From Sordariomycetes sp. S80-01Y (Eukaryota; Ascomycota; Sordariomycetes), in the NCBI GenBank assembly GCA_037042185.1, contig JAXQJY010000031.1, forward strand, positions 2,232,001 through 2,296,000: a stretch of 64,000 nucleotides of DNA, written 5' to 3'. The notes beneath the pieces are model-generated. The model made no database searches, was not told the DNA's origin, and saw only the letters and a list, made by a program, of their open reading frames with translations. Each line of letters begins with the position of its first letter. The stretch's first letter is position 1. Positions 1 through 11,640 of the stretch are shown piece after piece. The position numbers and the translations under genes are program-made.

Positions 1-1288
1 TGACTGGAAGCGCCGACGTGAGCGACTGGTGGGGACCGTTGTTGGGAGGTCCAGGCCAAGCATTCGATGAGACACGATTCTTCATCGTCTGTATGAACAG
101 TCTGGGTAGTCCCTACGGCAGCGCCAGCCCAGTGACTGCTAAGGATGGCGACCCTTCCAAGGGGCATTACGGCCCGGAATTCCCACTTACCACCATCAGG
201 GACGATGTAAAGTGAGTATCAAAACGATCTCTGGACGCTGGCGGTGATGCTAACTATGCTCCAGCCTCCACAGGTTGCTGCTCGACGACTTGGGTGTAAA
301 GCAGGTCGCTGCCGTAATCGGCGGATCCCTGGGGGGCATGTTCGTCTTGGAATGGGCGTACTTTGGGAAAGAATACATTCGAACCATCGTACCTATTGCG
401 ACCTCGAGCAGGCATAGCGCCTGGGGCATCAGCTGGGGCGAGGCTCAACGGCAGAGCATATACGCGGACCCCAAGTACGACGACGGCTACTACCCCTTCG
501 AGGATCCGCCCTCCACCGGTCTTGGAGCCGCACGCATGTCCGCGCTCCTTACATACCGGAGTCGGGACTCATTCCAGGCTCGTTTCGGTCGCAAAATTCC
601 CGATTTAGACCAGACGATTAGCGGCAAGCCCAGACCTTCAACGCCAGGAGAGGCTCACTTCCATATCCACAACGACGGCCATCACTTCAAGCGTTCGTCT
701 CTGTCTCGTACGGCCAGCGAGAGCAATGTTGGTGCTGGGGTGGCAGTCATCGATCAAACTGCTCAATCCGTCGATCCTCAGTTCAACGGGCCGCAGAAGG
801 GTAGCTTGACGGGCGGCGAGCTGCCGACTGCCAGCAAGTTCTCAGCCCAGTCATACCTCCGATACCAAGGCACGAAGTTCGTAAAGCGCTTCGACAGCAA
901 CTGCTACATTGCCATGACGCGCAAACTCGACACCCATGACGTCTCTCGAGGTCGTGCGCACACCGTCGAGGAGGCGCTGTCACAGATCGAGCAGCCAACG
1001 CTGGTACTGGGTATTGAGAGCGACGGCCTCTTCACATTCGCCGAGCAGAAGGAGATTGCAGAGCACGTCAAGAATGCCAAGCTGGAGCGAATCGAAAGCA
1101 CAGAAGGTCACGACGCGTTCTTGCTGCAGTTTGAGCAGGTGAACCGGTACGTGCTGGGATTCCTGCGGGAGCATCTGCCCGACATCATGAGCAAGGAGGG
1201 TGCCGCACCGGAAGCGGTGTCAGTCGGTAAGATGGTCAAGTCGAGTACTTTTGGCGAGGCGGAGGTCGAGGACATTACGGCGTGGTAG
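1..1288 (+). CDS. Homoserine O-acetyltransferase, 3' part (5' end outside window)
   Basis: Transfers an acetyl group from acetyl-CoA to homoserine, a step of fungal methionine/cysteine synthesis. The frame is open from the first base, so the N-terminus lies upstream. Exons: 1-211 and 265-1288. The 53-nt intron has donor gtgagt, branch tgctaac and acceptor ccag; using position 264 restores the expected DDVNLHRLLLDDLGV stretch. A second AG at 273 is possible but fits the family less well. The alpha/beta-hydrolase nucleophile elbow GGSLGGM is visible. The late Asp (GIESDGLFT) and His (EGHDAF) complete the Ser-Asp-His triad. The C-terminus EVEDITAW is typical of fungal homologues. Sequence and fold support the family strongly; the specific substrate is by homology. 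Confidence 0.93.
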
Positions 1289-2381
1289 GAGGAGCTGAAT
1301 TGACCGCTATCATCAAATCCTTGCTTTTGCATCTGCGAACACGAATGAGGAGCGTTTCGAAGAGACGATTGGCTGGCTAGGATGAAACACGGCTGACTCG
1401 TCTTTCCCATGTGAGCATAAAGTCGATGCAACAGTTGCATCGTGACGAAACGCCTTACTTGCCAGATCGAGTCCAGCTTTGGATATTCTGGAAGCCTTCC
1501 TAATTCGGCTACCGTGAGCGTCCTCTCGTCAACAACCCGTCTCAATCTCACTCGCCTCAAAACCGCATGAACCTACGAAACGTAATGACTAACGTCCCGG
1601 GTCAATAGTGGGCAGCTTGCTCCGTACGCCTCAGCCTTTAATGACGGTGAAAATGAAGCCCAGCCTCAATCGCAGCCTCAAAGCCAGTAAGAGACCACGC
1701 AGGGCGCACGCGACGATGAAGAGCAAGGGTTCCCGCCTTGCCCATCCCCTGCTCGGGCGCTATTCCCGGGATGGCAGGTCGTTCTCCCAACAGCCGAGCT
1801 TCGATTCGTTCTACTGCGCTTCTGTGAGATTGTTCCTCCGTCGGCTTCGGAGTCAGAAGCGTGCGGGGGACGCCGCGATGAAGAAGCCATCTACCATCCC
1901 CTTGATGTCTCGTTATTCTACTCGTGGCACACCGGAGTCTGCAGCGCCCCTTCTGCCCACAAAGTGAGCCTTTTCTTTGGCGGCTGAAGATCGTCTTTAC
2001 GCGATTGTAACCGTTTGCTCCACTGGGTGGGCTTCTGTCCCTTAACCCACACACCCACCATCGTGGCCAAGACTTGGGGTTGGCGAGGAAGAGCTGGATG
2101 TCTCACCTGATTACGAAGACAATCTGGACCGCTGTATTTTCCGTGATGGTCTCTTTTCCTCCTTTCAATATCATCGAATAGACGCGCCGACGCTCGCATC
2201 AGCGGCATCTTACCCCTTCAAGCACCGATATCGACTGCCCGCAGTCCCTTGCGACCGAAGGCCTCATCTTGCGATTTCGCCAGACTAACTGGCACCACCG
2301 ATGAAATCATAGTACCGACTTGAGGCATCGACGGCGACAACTGCTTCCGTTGTCGCCGTGTGCCCTTTCGCTCTCTTCAAC
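1289..2381. other. Intergenic region, 1.1 kb
   Basis: Region between the acetyltransferase stop and the phosphate-transporter start. It should hold the 3' UTR of the first gene and the promoter of the second. Short open frames exist (for example 1608-1967) but show no domain, signal peptide or consistent codon pattern. I see no RNA gene or repeat, and no clear CACGTG phosphate-response box. Confidence 0.6.
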
Positions 2382-4487
2382 ATGCCCTCGATAGACGAAA
2401 TCCTCCCTGCGACGCCGGCCGAGCGCAAACAAACAGTTGGCGGCAACACGGCTTTCCATAACTTCTACAACGATTACTCACATATCTCCGATCCGAACCT
2501 GCGGCGTCGACTGGCCCTTTCTGAAATAGACAAGATACCGTTCGGCGGATATCATGTCCGGGCGATACTGGTGGCAGGCGTTGGTTTCTTTCTAGACTCG
2601 TACGACATCTTTGCAATCAATTTGATCACATCGCTATTGGGCCTGGTGTTCTGGGCTGGGGGAGACTTGGAAGATGGATATGGCGGCAATGGCGGGCATT
2701 TGCCTGACCCCGTCAACCAAGCACTGAAGGCCAGTACCAGTACAGGCATCATCATAGGAATGATCCTGTTTGGATGGTTAGCAGATGCCTTTGGGAGGCG
2801 TCGCATGTACGGTGTTGAGCTGGCCATCATCATCTGGGGAACATTCAGCTGCGCCCTCGTCTCCTCGAGCCCGGGCATCAGCTCTTCTGGCCTGATGATA
2901 TTCTGGCGCGTTATCATGGGCATCGGCGTCGGAGGTGACTATCCCCTTTCTTCAGTCATCACTGCTGAGTTCGCACCTACGAGGTGGAGGGGAGCTATGA
3001 TTGGCGCTGTCTTCTCAATGCAGGGCTTGGGCCAGCTCATGGCTGCGCTGGTGGCTCTCATCACCACTGTTGCTTTCAAGGCATCGTACCGAGGCGTATC
3101 AGACGAGGGGATGTGCGATGGGGCTTGCCAGCTGGCGGCAGACCGGTCATGGCGCATCATCGTCGGCGTTGGTGCCATCCCAGCCTGCTTGGCCCTATAC
3201 TACCGCATCACCATTCCGGAGACCCCGCGCTACACGTTCGACGTCCAACTCGACGTTGAGAAAGCCGATGCTGATATTCGAGCTTACGTGTCGAACAAGG
3301 CCCACGGCGAAGTCGACATCGTTCAGATGCCAAGTCGAAACCAGTACATCACCGGTCCATCACTTAAAGCCCCCCAAGCGTCGTGGGCAGACTTCTGCGC
3401 CTACTTCAGGGAATGGAAACACCTCAAAGTTTTAATCGGAACCTCAATGTCGTGGTTCTTCCTGGATCTCGCCTTCTATGGTCTAGGCCTCAACAGCACA
3501 ATCGTCCTCCACGCCATTGGGTACGCAGACGGAGCGACGCTGTACGATAAGCTGTATAACCAAGCTGTAGGAATGGTAATTTTGGCGTGTGCTGGATCGA
3601 TACCGGGGTACTGGGCGGCTGTCTTCACTATTGACACCGTGGGTCGCAAACCGCTCCAAATAGGCGGCTTCCTCCTGTTGACGGTGTTGTTCAGCGTCAT
3701 CGGCTTCAAGCTTCATGACCTCAACGAGATGACACTGCTTGGACTGTACGTTGTCTGCCAATTTTTGTTTAACGCCGGGCCGAACACGACAACGTTCATC
3801 GTGGCAGGCGAATGCTTCCCCACGCGCTATCGATCGACCGCTCATGGAATATCTGCCGCCATGGGCAAGCTTGGCGCGATCATTGCCCAGGTCATCAGCA
3901 TCCCCATGCTCAAGCAAGGTGCCACCGAGGACTGCAGCGGTAACGACTGCTCGCCGTACCTGGACCGACTGCTGCAGCTGTTTGCGCTCTTCATGCTGCT
4001 TGGCACCTTTGCGTCGCTCTTGGTGCCGGAAACCAAAGGCTTGACGTTGGAGGAACTCTCAGGCGAAACGCGAACAAGCTACAACGCCGGGTGCAACGGC
4101 AGCATCACCCTTGACAACCCTAAAATGCGCTGGAATCCTTTCAGCGGCGGGCAGCCCGCTGGCTTCTTCTACCCACGCGCCGGAGGTTCACTGCTGAAGC
4201 CATCCAAGGGTGATCTGCGAAGGCGAAACACACAGTTCTGGCGAAGCCGAAAACGAGCACGGACCAACAGCGACAGCACGAACGATATCGCCTTGAACGT
4301 GCGCAGCTCAGGTTCCGGCGAGAGCACCGCCCAACCGACGTCCAATACGTCGGCTCAGGCCGCAGTGCCGGGACACGATGCACCACTCTGGGGTGCCGGC
4401 TGGGGCCGGATCGACAGGGGAACGCCGACGGTACAGATGGATGAAGTGCAGTTGCACGATGTCGGGTCCCTTCTGCGGACAGGGTGA
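2382..4487 (+). CDS. Inorganic phosphate transporter, MFS (PHS family)
   Basis: High-affinity phosphate:H+ symporter of the Pho84 type, expected in the plasma membrane. The single exon encodes 701 aa. The ATG at 2382 is chosen because it begins MPSIDEILPATPAERK; in-frame codons before it start at a GTG. About twelve hydrophobic segments are visible. Family marks are GVGFFLDSYDIFAINLI in the first helix, RVIMGIGVGGDYPLSS in helix four, the mid-protein cytoplasmic loop, and PETKGLTLEELSGE after the last helix. Roughly the last 130 residues form a hydrophilic tail rich in Arg, Ser and Thr, longer than in yeast Pho84 (about 590 aa). The family call is strong. Confidence 0.94.
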   Translation: MPSIDEILPATPAERKQTVGGNTAFHNFYNDYSHISDPNLRRRLALSEIDKIPFGGYHVRAILVAGVGFFLDSYDIFAINLITSLLGLVFWAGGDLEDGYGGNGGHLPDPVNQALKASTSTGIIIGMILFGWLADAFGRRRMYGVELAIIIWGTFSCALVSSSPGISSSGLMIFWRVIMGIGVGGDYPLSSVITAEFAPTRWRGAMIGAVFSMQGLGQLMAALVALITTVAFKASYRGVSDEGMCDGACQLAADRSWRIIVGVGAIPACLALYYRITIPETPRYTFDVQLDVEKADADIRAYVSNKAHGEVDIVQMPSRNQYITGPSLKAPQASWADFCAYFREWKHLKVLIGTSMSWFFLDLAFYGLGLNSTIVLHAIGYADGATLYDKLYNQAVGMVILACAGSIPGYWAAVFTIDTVGRKPLQIGGFLLLTVLFSVIGFKLHDLNEMTLLGLYVVCQFLFNAGPNTTTFIVAGECFPTRYRSTAHGISAAMGKLGAIIAQVISIPMLKQGATEDCSGNDCSPYLDRLLQLFALFMLLGTFASLLVPETKGLTLEELSGETRTSYNAGCNGSITLDNPKMRWNPFSGGQPAGFFYPRAGGSLLKPSKGDLRRRNTQFWRSRKRARTNSDSTNDIALNVRSSGSGESTAQPTSNTSAQAAVPGHDAPLWGAGWGRIDRGTPTVQMDEVQLHDVGSLLRTG

Positions 4488-5028
4488 GCATCCCGGCGAG
4501 GACATGGCGCATTTGCTGGAGTTCCTGCGGACATGAGATGATACGATACCATATAGACTTGATACGACCGGGATGGATTTGATGAGGTACATATGAGCTG
4601 AGCAATTGACTGAATTCACGTTTAAGGCAGAAACAACTCACCCCGGCCACCACGTCATGCCATCCAATACCAGTATAAATCCGCTCTGTCCGCCGCGGCA
4701 TCTTTTGGAAAGTTCCACCGCTCGGACTCGATATCCCAGTCCAAAGTTCGGACTCTGTGAGCATCTTGTGGAGAATTATTGGAATTCCCACCCCTGGCGC
4801 CATCCTTCTCGCCCACGGACCTGGCGCGCTGAAGGATCTCGCACGGCAGTAGGAATCAGGATTCGCGACAGCGCTGCTGGCCCACTGCTCGTAAGCGTTC
4901 CCGCGAAGAAACCGTAGATAATGTGTATCTATATAAGCGCGGGCCGCTGGGGCCTTGTGAATTGAGTCGTGCCCGATGTGCTTTGTCGTGATCAGCTTTT
5001 ACCTGCGCTTCTCGAGTATTCAGCCAAG
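4488..5028. other. Intergenic region
   Basis: Holds the 3' flank of the phosphate transporter and the promoter of the small secreted protein gene. A TATA element lies near its right end. No open frame here looks coding. Confidence 0.6.
4930..4936 (+). promoter_or_regulatory. TATA box for the small secreted protein gene
   Basis: TATATAA stands 93 bp upstream of the ATG at 5029, a usual spacing for filamentous fungi. Its role is inferred from position and sequence only. Confidence 0.5.
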
Positions 5029-5681
5029 ATGTCTCTCTTCAAGATCTTTTCGGCGGCAGCGCTAGCCCTTGCGCCGTCTGTTGCGGCACTGTCCTTCGAG
5101 AAGGCCAACTATGCGGAAGTGACGCTTGACTTGGAGACGCGACATGAAGTGCCAGTCCCAGGCGGTATCAAGCTGGGTAAGTGAAATTTCTCGTGCAGCG
5201 GGACGGTGTACACCGATCAACAGACCTAGCTCCTCAAGGAGATCCCTGCCCATCACTGCACTGTCCCTTACAATCGATATGCTAACAGCCCTCTAGGCAT
5301 CCCAGTCACTAAAGTCGACATCACCAGCGATGTGCAGTTCGACGCCACCTGCACCGGCTACTCGTGGACGACCACCTACGGCGCCGGTACCGACACCGAG
5401 TACGTTGATGTCGAAGTCCGCCTGGTCTGCGAGAGTGTCGATGGAGTCCCATACTACGTCCTTGAGACCGGAAGTGGGAAGGACAGCGCACACGCGCTGA
5501 GGCGCATTGTACGTAGTTTCACAATATCCGACTTGTGGTGCGGCTGTTTGCTAACTTACGGGTGATGTAGCACTACGAGATTGGCTCTCCTTACGAGCAC
5601 ATGCGATCGGAGTTCTTCGTCGCCGAGGTTTTGACACCTGTGCCTAACCTTACGCTCGACGTATACAAGTTGACCCAATAA
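5029..5681 (+). CDS. Small secreted protein, unknown function
   Basis: Predicted 156-aa protein in three exons: 5029-5176, 5297-5508 and 5571-5681. The introns (5177-5296 and 5509-5570) have donors gtaagt and gtacgt, branches tgctaac and gctaac, and acceptors ctag and gtag; all phases agree. The N-terminus is a clear signal peptide (about residues 1-20, ending SVAA-LS). The mature part is small, has only two visible cysteines (one possible disulphide) and ends NLTLDVYKLTQ. I recognise no domain. Size and secretion fit a fungal secreted effector or wall-associated protein, but nothing in the sequence proves a role. It is convergent with the next gene, 372 bp away. Confidence 0.8.
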
Positions 5682-6053
5682 GATGGAAGTAGACTTGCCG
5701 CACGGAACTCCTTCCAAGAGGATCAAGTACCCTTAGCGGTCAAATTTGGCTAAGGCTAATCGCCATGTATGGCGTTGCTGCGGAAGATTGATCGGTCATA
5801 TACGCGAGTCGGAGATCTTGGAAGCGAGCACTACATGGCAAGCTGTGATACCAATCAAAGAGCAACATTCCGTTCGACTTTATCGACTATCTCGTGCAAG
5901 GCTTGTGATAAGTCAAGAGTCTGGACGTGAGATAATGGCTGACAACGCGTGGCACGTAGACTTGCGCACGACTGAAAATTGGTACCCCAAAGTCGAGAGA
6001 TTGAAACGGCCCGAGAGTCCTGATCAGGAAAACAGTTGATTGCACATGTTTGA
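5682..6053. other. Convergent intergenic region
   Basis: Lies between two convergent genes and should contain both 3' UTRs. I see no coding signal, repeat or RNA gene. Confidence 0.55.
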
Positions 6054-7943
6054 CTAAACAGCAAGTGGGAATTGCCTCATCTTGGGTTCCAGGTACTCCG
6101 CGGAAAATGTCTTCGATCCCACCTTGTATACCTCACAAACATCGTCCCAGGGCCCACACTCGGCCTCACAAACTGTCTCCCCATCAGGGACAACTCCCTT
6201 ATCAAAGTAGTCCGCAACGATCTTGTCGGTGCAAGAGCTCTCAGGACCAGGTACAACTCCGTGGCCCATTGCCTCCTTGACCACGAGCCGCGCACCAGGG
6301 TGGGCGAGAGCCATTGCTCGTGCCGCCGTGACAGGTGTGACGGGGTCGAAGCGGTTGGCCAGGAACAAAAGAGGCGACGAGGGGCGACCTTCAACTGGCG
6401 TAGGGTCGTGCTTTGGCGTGGTGAAGGGGCCTTTGAACGTCCAGTTCTTCTTAAAGGGCCAGCTAGAGCAAGGGAAGCGAATCTGAGCCCAAGTGCCACC
6501 CCAGATTCTGGATAGTGATCCTAGCTCGTCGACGTATCGGCGCCACCACGTCGTGTCCTTGTCCGTGACGTCGTCCCCATCAGCGCAGACAACGGCATTG
6601 ACGGTGTCGTAACCATCTGGTCCCGAGTGCGTCTGGTTCAAGTCGACTGGACAGGAATCTCCAAGGTTGGGGACGAACCCGCCGACGGACATGACATTGA
6701 TAAAGGGCTCAGGATTTCCGTTGATGGACTCGTTCAGCAAGCGTGCTAGGGGCTTGAAGGTTGTGACCGGATGATACATCGAGCCGCCGATGAAGTCGCG
6801 GAAATCGCGGCCTTTGACGATCACGTTGTAGCCATTGGGACCAACGGCACCGTGAGGGGCCTCGTCCAGCTCCGCCAGGTGCTTCCAGGCTCGTGAAGAG
6901 ACGTCGGTCCACACGCGATCACCTTCACGGGCGAGCTCGCAAATACCAGGCCCTGCTGCAAAGCAGCCTTTGAAGAATTCGTCGAAGGTGGCGTCCATGT
7001 CTTGGAGACCGGTAAGCCAGCCCTGCCAACGTCAGCATGGTTAACCACCAAAGGATTTGGGAGTACACACCGGCCCCGTAGCGTAGTCTGGAGCATCACA
7101 AACACTGTCAAGAACCATGCGATGCACTCGCCCAGGGTACATGGAAGCAAAGTAGTTGCCCAAGAGCGTGCCGTAAGAGAAGCCAATATACTGCAGCCTC
7201 GCTGTATCGTCGGCACCGCTGCGCCTTTTGAGCTCAGACCAGCTCCATCCCTTGGAGGTAGCGTCCTTCTCCCTGAGCTCTTCAATCTTGTCTAACATCT
7301 CGACCATGTCCCGGACGACATTTGGTGTGCTGATGTACTCGAATATCGCATCACCAGTCTCCTCCGCGCTTTGGCATCGCTGGCCGTTAGCTTGGTGGAT
7401 GGCATAGTTGTACAGCAACGAGTCGAGCCCTCCATCGAGACCGAGCGTACCGCGCGCCTCGACCATGGCGCCCTTCCGCGCCAATGAGTTGCCCTGGAAG
7501 CAGTCGGCGTTGGGCTTGCTGTAGCCTATGCCCCGGGGATCGAAGGAGACAATTTCATAGTGTCGCTTGCCAGGTTTATCGATGACGTTCTGGATGTGAT
7601 GTCCCATCCGCGGAACAAATGTTACTCCAGAGTGCCCAGGGCCACCGGGGTTGGTGAACACCGACCCAGCAAAAGACGGATCGTCGTCGGGCACGACAGC
7701 GGGCAGCTTCATGATAGCAATGCTAACAGTCCGGGGGTCGGAATCGTTCCTCCAGTCCAGCGGCAGCTCCAGCCGCGCGCACTTGTACTCATTGTAACAG
7801 TCGTGGTACTTGAGGTCGGTCGTCGGCTTCACAGAGTCCCAGTCGAAGTCGGAGAAGAGCGCGGTCGTGAGGTCGTTGTCGAGGATCGTTTGCGACGTCG
7901 CAGCCGCCAGCGGCAAAGCCAGTCCAAGGGCGTGGAAGCGCAT
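6054..7943 (-). CDS. Secreted alpha/beta-hydrolase, tripeptidyl/prolyl aminopeptidase-like (TAP)
   Basis: Predicted 613-aa serine hydrolase that probably removes residues from peptide N-termini outside the cell. Exons on the minus strand: 7943-7071 and 7022-6054. The 48-nt intron joins ATGP to GWLTGLQ. ATG 7943 gives a signal peptide (MRFHALGLALPLAAA). The oxyanion-region motif NPGGPGHSG is present. The nucleophile Ser lies in GFSYG (about residue 256), the acid in RFDPVTPV and the His in AMGHG. A TAP C-terminal domain follows. Cysteines are frequent, as expected for a secreted protein. The exact peptide specificity cannot be read from sequence. The gene diverges from the P450 across about 2.1 kb. 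Confidence 0.87.
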
Positions 7944-9360
7944 TTTGTTCGATGGCGTCGTCAGCCGCAATCCCTGAGGAAGATGTGGGAAGCATGAAGC
8001 TTCATTGTGCACGCACGGGCAGCCAGAAAGGAGCTTGTCAGGTCTGACGTTAGTTGGTGTTGGAACCTCCGTTGATTGCCGGGGGTGGGCGATCCCCCTG
8101 GCGGGACGGCACGTTGGGTGCTCGGCCGAGTGGCTGTCGGATCCGGGGTACACCAATTGACAAGACTCGCGACATATGCATACGTTGAAGTAAAAGAGCC
8201 ATTGGGGAGAGGAGTAAAAAAAGCAGCCGATCAGTCCACGTCTCTAGCTTGATAGGTCTTTTTTCCACGAGTGGCAGCTGGAAGGAGGTTGGGTCAGAAA
8301 CGCGGTAGTGACTCCAGTAACCATCGACTGTGACGGACGATGTTCTCTTGATTTCTTCCCATATTTTGCCATTCCTTCCCTTCGGACTTTCAGGATATTT
8401 CCGACGATTCCATGGATTCTGAATAGCCAAGGATGCCACTAACACAAATGAAGAGAATAGTGCCGTATGGACCATCGCTGGAGAAACAGAACTGGACGAC
8501 TGTTCATCCCGATTCCTCAAACACAAGGCGTACCAGAAACAATCTGTTGTATTCTTCTATAAGGGACGAAGATGACACTACAATCAGTGGTGAAAGTTGC
8601 ATTGGTTGGGTAATCTCCAGTCCGCATGACTAGACTTCGAGGCAATGATAGATTGATATATCGTGTCATATTTCGGGCAGCTGGATGCGTTGGATTGATT
8701 TCTAGATGAAGGAGTGCTTCGTCTGGCTATCAGAGTCCCCGTATAATCAGAAACTCAGCGGAGAACTTCGATCCATCCACAGAAGGAAGAACTGACCACC
8801 CCATGCTGTTCATTCTCACTTCCCAGACTACCCCAAAGGGACTCTGTGTGGGCAGACACGGCGGCCAGTCGCCACAAGGAACAGAATACTTGTGCTCAAG
8901 CAGGCGGACCTCGACGTACTCGGCAAAGCATTTCCCGTTTGCTCACGTCTTTGAATACTACCGTAGCCATCGGTCTCTATCCGACCAACAGTCAAGAATA
9001 GATGCGCAAAGACAAAGGGGCCTTCGGCAGTCCATGTACTCAGCTTACGATGGTCAAAGATTGCGCGCAGCGGTGCTTGCTTTTGTGCGATCAAGCGCAG
9101 GGCGGAAGAGCCGAGCAATGATAGATAGTTACGGCTACATACATTAAGGCTCTAAACCCCGAATTATTTCCCGCCAGCGCCAATTGCTACGGCAATGGAA
9201 CGCACCCGTCAAGTGGTTTAGACGAGTGAATGAGCGGCCCGGTATTAGAAATGTGACATTTCATCTACCGAAGACTATGCCGGGGTTCCCGTGGCAATTT
9301 CAATCATGAGCCCCGATGGACGGCGAGCTTGAGCGGTTTCACACCTGCGATGAATATGGC

Positions 9361-9463
9361 GCACGCATCGCGAAGCCACAGATTGGCCATGTTGCCGAGC
9401 AGCGTCATATGGGGCGCGCATCACGAAGCCAAAGATTGGCCATGTTGCCGAACAGCGTCATAC
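9361..9463. repeat. Two-copy 53-bp tandem duplication
   Basis: Copies at about 9361-9410 and 9414-9463 share the core gattggccatgttgccg, starting at 9381 and 9434 (offset 53). They differ at about four or five sites, several of them G/A changes. The repeat sits in the divergent promoter region about 600 bp upstream of the P450. Confidence 0.8.
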
Positions 9464-9937
9464 TGAACTCCCGACTCTGGCATCCGAAGGTCCCACGCTT
9501 AAACCACGATGGAACCTCCGGGCCCATGTGGACTAGCCATGCCGGCAAGTGGCTCGGGTGCGCGCGCAGAAGTCGCTGTGAAGTAAGCAGATGGCCCTGT
9601 GGGGAGACTCCCCAGCCAGTACCAACAGAGCGCGGCCCATCCATGCCTCTGGGGGATGGTGTGAGACGCGGCGTCCTCCCCAGGAAGCGTCCCAAGGTTC
9701 CCTTCGGCGGGGAGCTGAGTGCGGGGCGCGGGGAAGAGAAGAGGCTTGGCCACCTGCTTGGGCGCGTGAGGTAGTTGGAGAAAAGTTACGAGCTGGGCCC
9801 ATCGTTGGTGATGTCCACTGCAAGGCCCCAATGACCACTGCGCAATTGAAGAGCGAGATGGTGCTGAGTCATGGAAAGGAGGGGCGGTGTTGATGTCGGC
9901 TGCTGTTCCGGCGAGTCGCCAGATCTTGATCCTCGAC

Positions 9938-9943
9938 TATATA
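9938..9943 (+). promoter_or_regulatory. TATA box for the P450 gene
   Basis: TATATA lies 125 bp upstream of the P450 start at 10063. Inferred from sequence and spacing. Confidence 0.45.
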
Positions 9944-10062
9944 CTGAGCCCTAGCTGCAGTCGGACTACGTGCCCTCTTCCCGGCCGCTCCGAGGTCCTC
10001 AATCTGCTTAGAACTCATGCCACTTCATTTCTGTACACTCAAACGGTTGCCCTCAGGTCATT

Positions 10063-11640
10063 ATGGCTCTTTCACAGCTCATCCTCTCGCCATGGACGGT
10101 GCTCGCTGCCGTCGTCATCTCATACCTCTACCAGCACTTCGTCACCTATGCGGCTCTCAGGGATATCCCAGGACCCCTCGCAGCGCGATTTTCAAACCTG
10201 TGGCTCTTTTTGACGGCGAGAAGAGGCAAGAGATCCCTCATCGTAGACCAAGTCCACGCCAAACTCGGCCCCGTCGTGCGGATCCAGCCCAACCACATCA
10301 GCATCAATGATGACAGGGCGATTCCCATGATTTATGGACACGGCAATGGCTTCCTCAAATCGCATGTTTACTCAGTACCCCGGTTGATCCTACACTAATG
10401 TTTATGTTGCAGCGAATTCTATGATGCTTTCGTCTCCATCCAGCGGGGCCTCTTCAACACGCGGTCCAGGCCGGAGCACGCGCGGAAACGCAAAATCGTC
10501 TCTCACACATTCAGCGCCAAGTCTATCGGCCAATTCGAGCCGTATGTCCATCAGAGCTTAGAGACATTCGTCTCAAAGTGGGATCAGCTGGCTGCAAAGT
10601 CTGCTGACGGCAGTGGCTTCGCCTTCACCAACTGCCTCGACTGGTTCAACTACCTTGCCTTCGATGTCATCGGAGACCTAGCTTTCGGCTCGCCATTTGG
10701 CATGCTCGAGGCTGGTGCGGACATCGCAGAGGTCAGAGACTCACCGGAAAGCCCCCCGATCTACACTCCGGCGGTTGAGGTGCTTAACCGACGTGGTGAG
10801 GTTTCGGCCACCCTTGGTTGCCAACCGGGCCTCAAGCCATATGCCCGCTGGCTTCCGGATCCCTTCTTCAGCCAGGGACTCAACGCCGTGAGCAACCTCG
10901 CCGGCATCGCCATTGCAAAGGTCCGTCAGAGGCTGGATACACCTGCACCTCCCGATCGAAAGGACCTTCTCGCCCGTCTTATGGAGGGCCGCGACGACAA
11001 AGGGGAGAAGCTCGGCCGCGAAGAGCTTACCGCTGAAGCCCTGACCCAGCTCATTGCGGGCTCGGACACGACTTCCAACACTTCTTGCGCGCTTCTTTAT
11101 CACGCTGCGCGCACGCCGGGGGTTCTCGAAAAGCTGCGCGCGGAGCTAGACGCGGCAATACCAGCCGACGTAGTCGTTACGACGTATGACACGATCAAGG
11201 ATCTCCCCTACCTGCAGAATGTAATCAACGAGACGCTTCGTCACCATTCGACTTCTGGAATTGGACTGCCGAGGACGATTCCCGACGACTCTCCCGGTGT
11301 CGAGTTCAACGGCCGCCACTTCCCCGCCGGCACAACCCTCAGCGTCCCGACCTACAGCGTTCATCACTCGGCTGAGATCTGGGGCCCAGACGCCGGCGAA
11401 TTCCGTCCAGAAAGATGGGATGAAGTCACTGAGAGGCAGAAGAATGCCTTCGTCCCGTTCAGCCATGGACCTCGAGCGTGTATTGGGAGGAACGTGGCGG
11501 ACATGGAGCTCAAGCTCATTGTAGCGACATGGGTTAGAAGATATGACGTTCTTCTGAAGCAGGATCATATGGACACGCGCGAGGGCTTCTTAAGAAAGCC
11601 GCTCGAGCTGCAGATTGCTTTCAAGCGACGGAGCGAGTAG
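10063..11640 (+). CDS. Cytochrome P450, benzoate 4-monooxygenase-like (CYP53)
   Basis: Heme monooxygenase, probably para-hydroxylating benzoate or related aromatics; CYP53 enzymes feed the beta-ketoadipate route or detoxify benzoates. Exons 10063-10361 and 10413-11640 give 508 aa. The intron needs a GC donor (gcatgt): no GT in reach keeps the frame, and GC-AG splicing restores the conserved GFLKS-EFYDAFVS junction. Visible marks are an N-terminal membrane anchor, IPGPLAARFSN, RGLFNTRSRPEHARKRK, the I-helix AGSDTTSNT, the ExxR as ETLR, and the heme loop FSHGPRACIG with ligand Cys about 456. The electron donor would be an ER-bound P450 reductase. The CYP53 assignment is from remembered family sequence; substrate is inferred. 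Confidence 0.87.

Larger units (their letters stand above)
7944..10062. other. Divergent intergenic region, 2.1 kb
   Basis: Shared upstream region of the secreted hydrolase (minus) and the P450 (plus). It contains a two-copy 53-bp repeat around 9361-9463 and a TATA element at 9938. A minus-strand frame at 8050-8526 begins with a hydrophobic stretch but has no recognisable domain, so it is not called. Nothing else looks coding. Confidence 0.55.

Noticed and set aside
1608-1967. Basic 119-codon frame between the first two genes
   Set aside because: Starts at a non-ATG codon, has no domain, and competes with overlapping frames on both strands.
8050-8526. Minus-strand 158-codon frame with a hydrophobic start
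   Set aside because: No domain, no splice partner and no coding bias; it lies in the upstream region of the secreted hydrolase.
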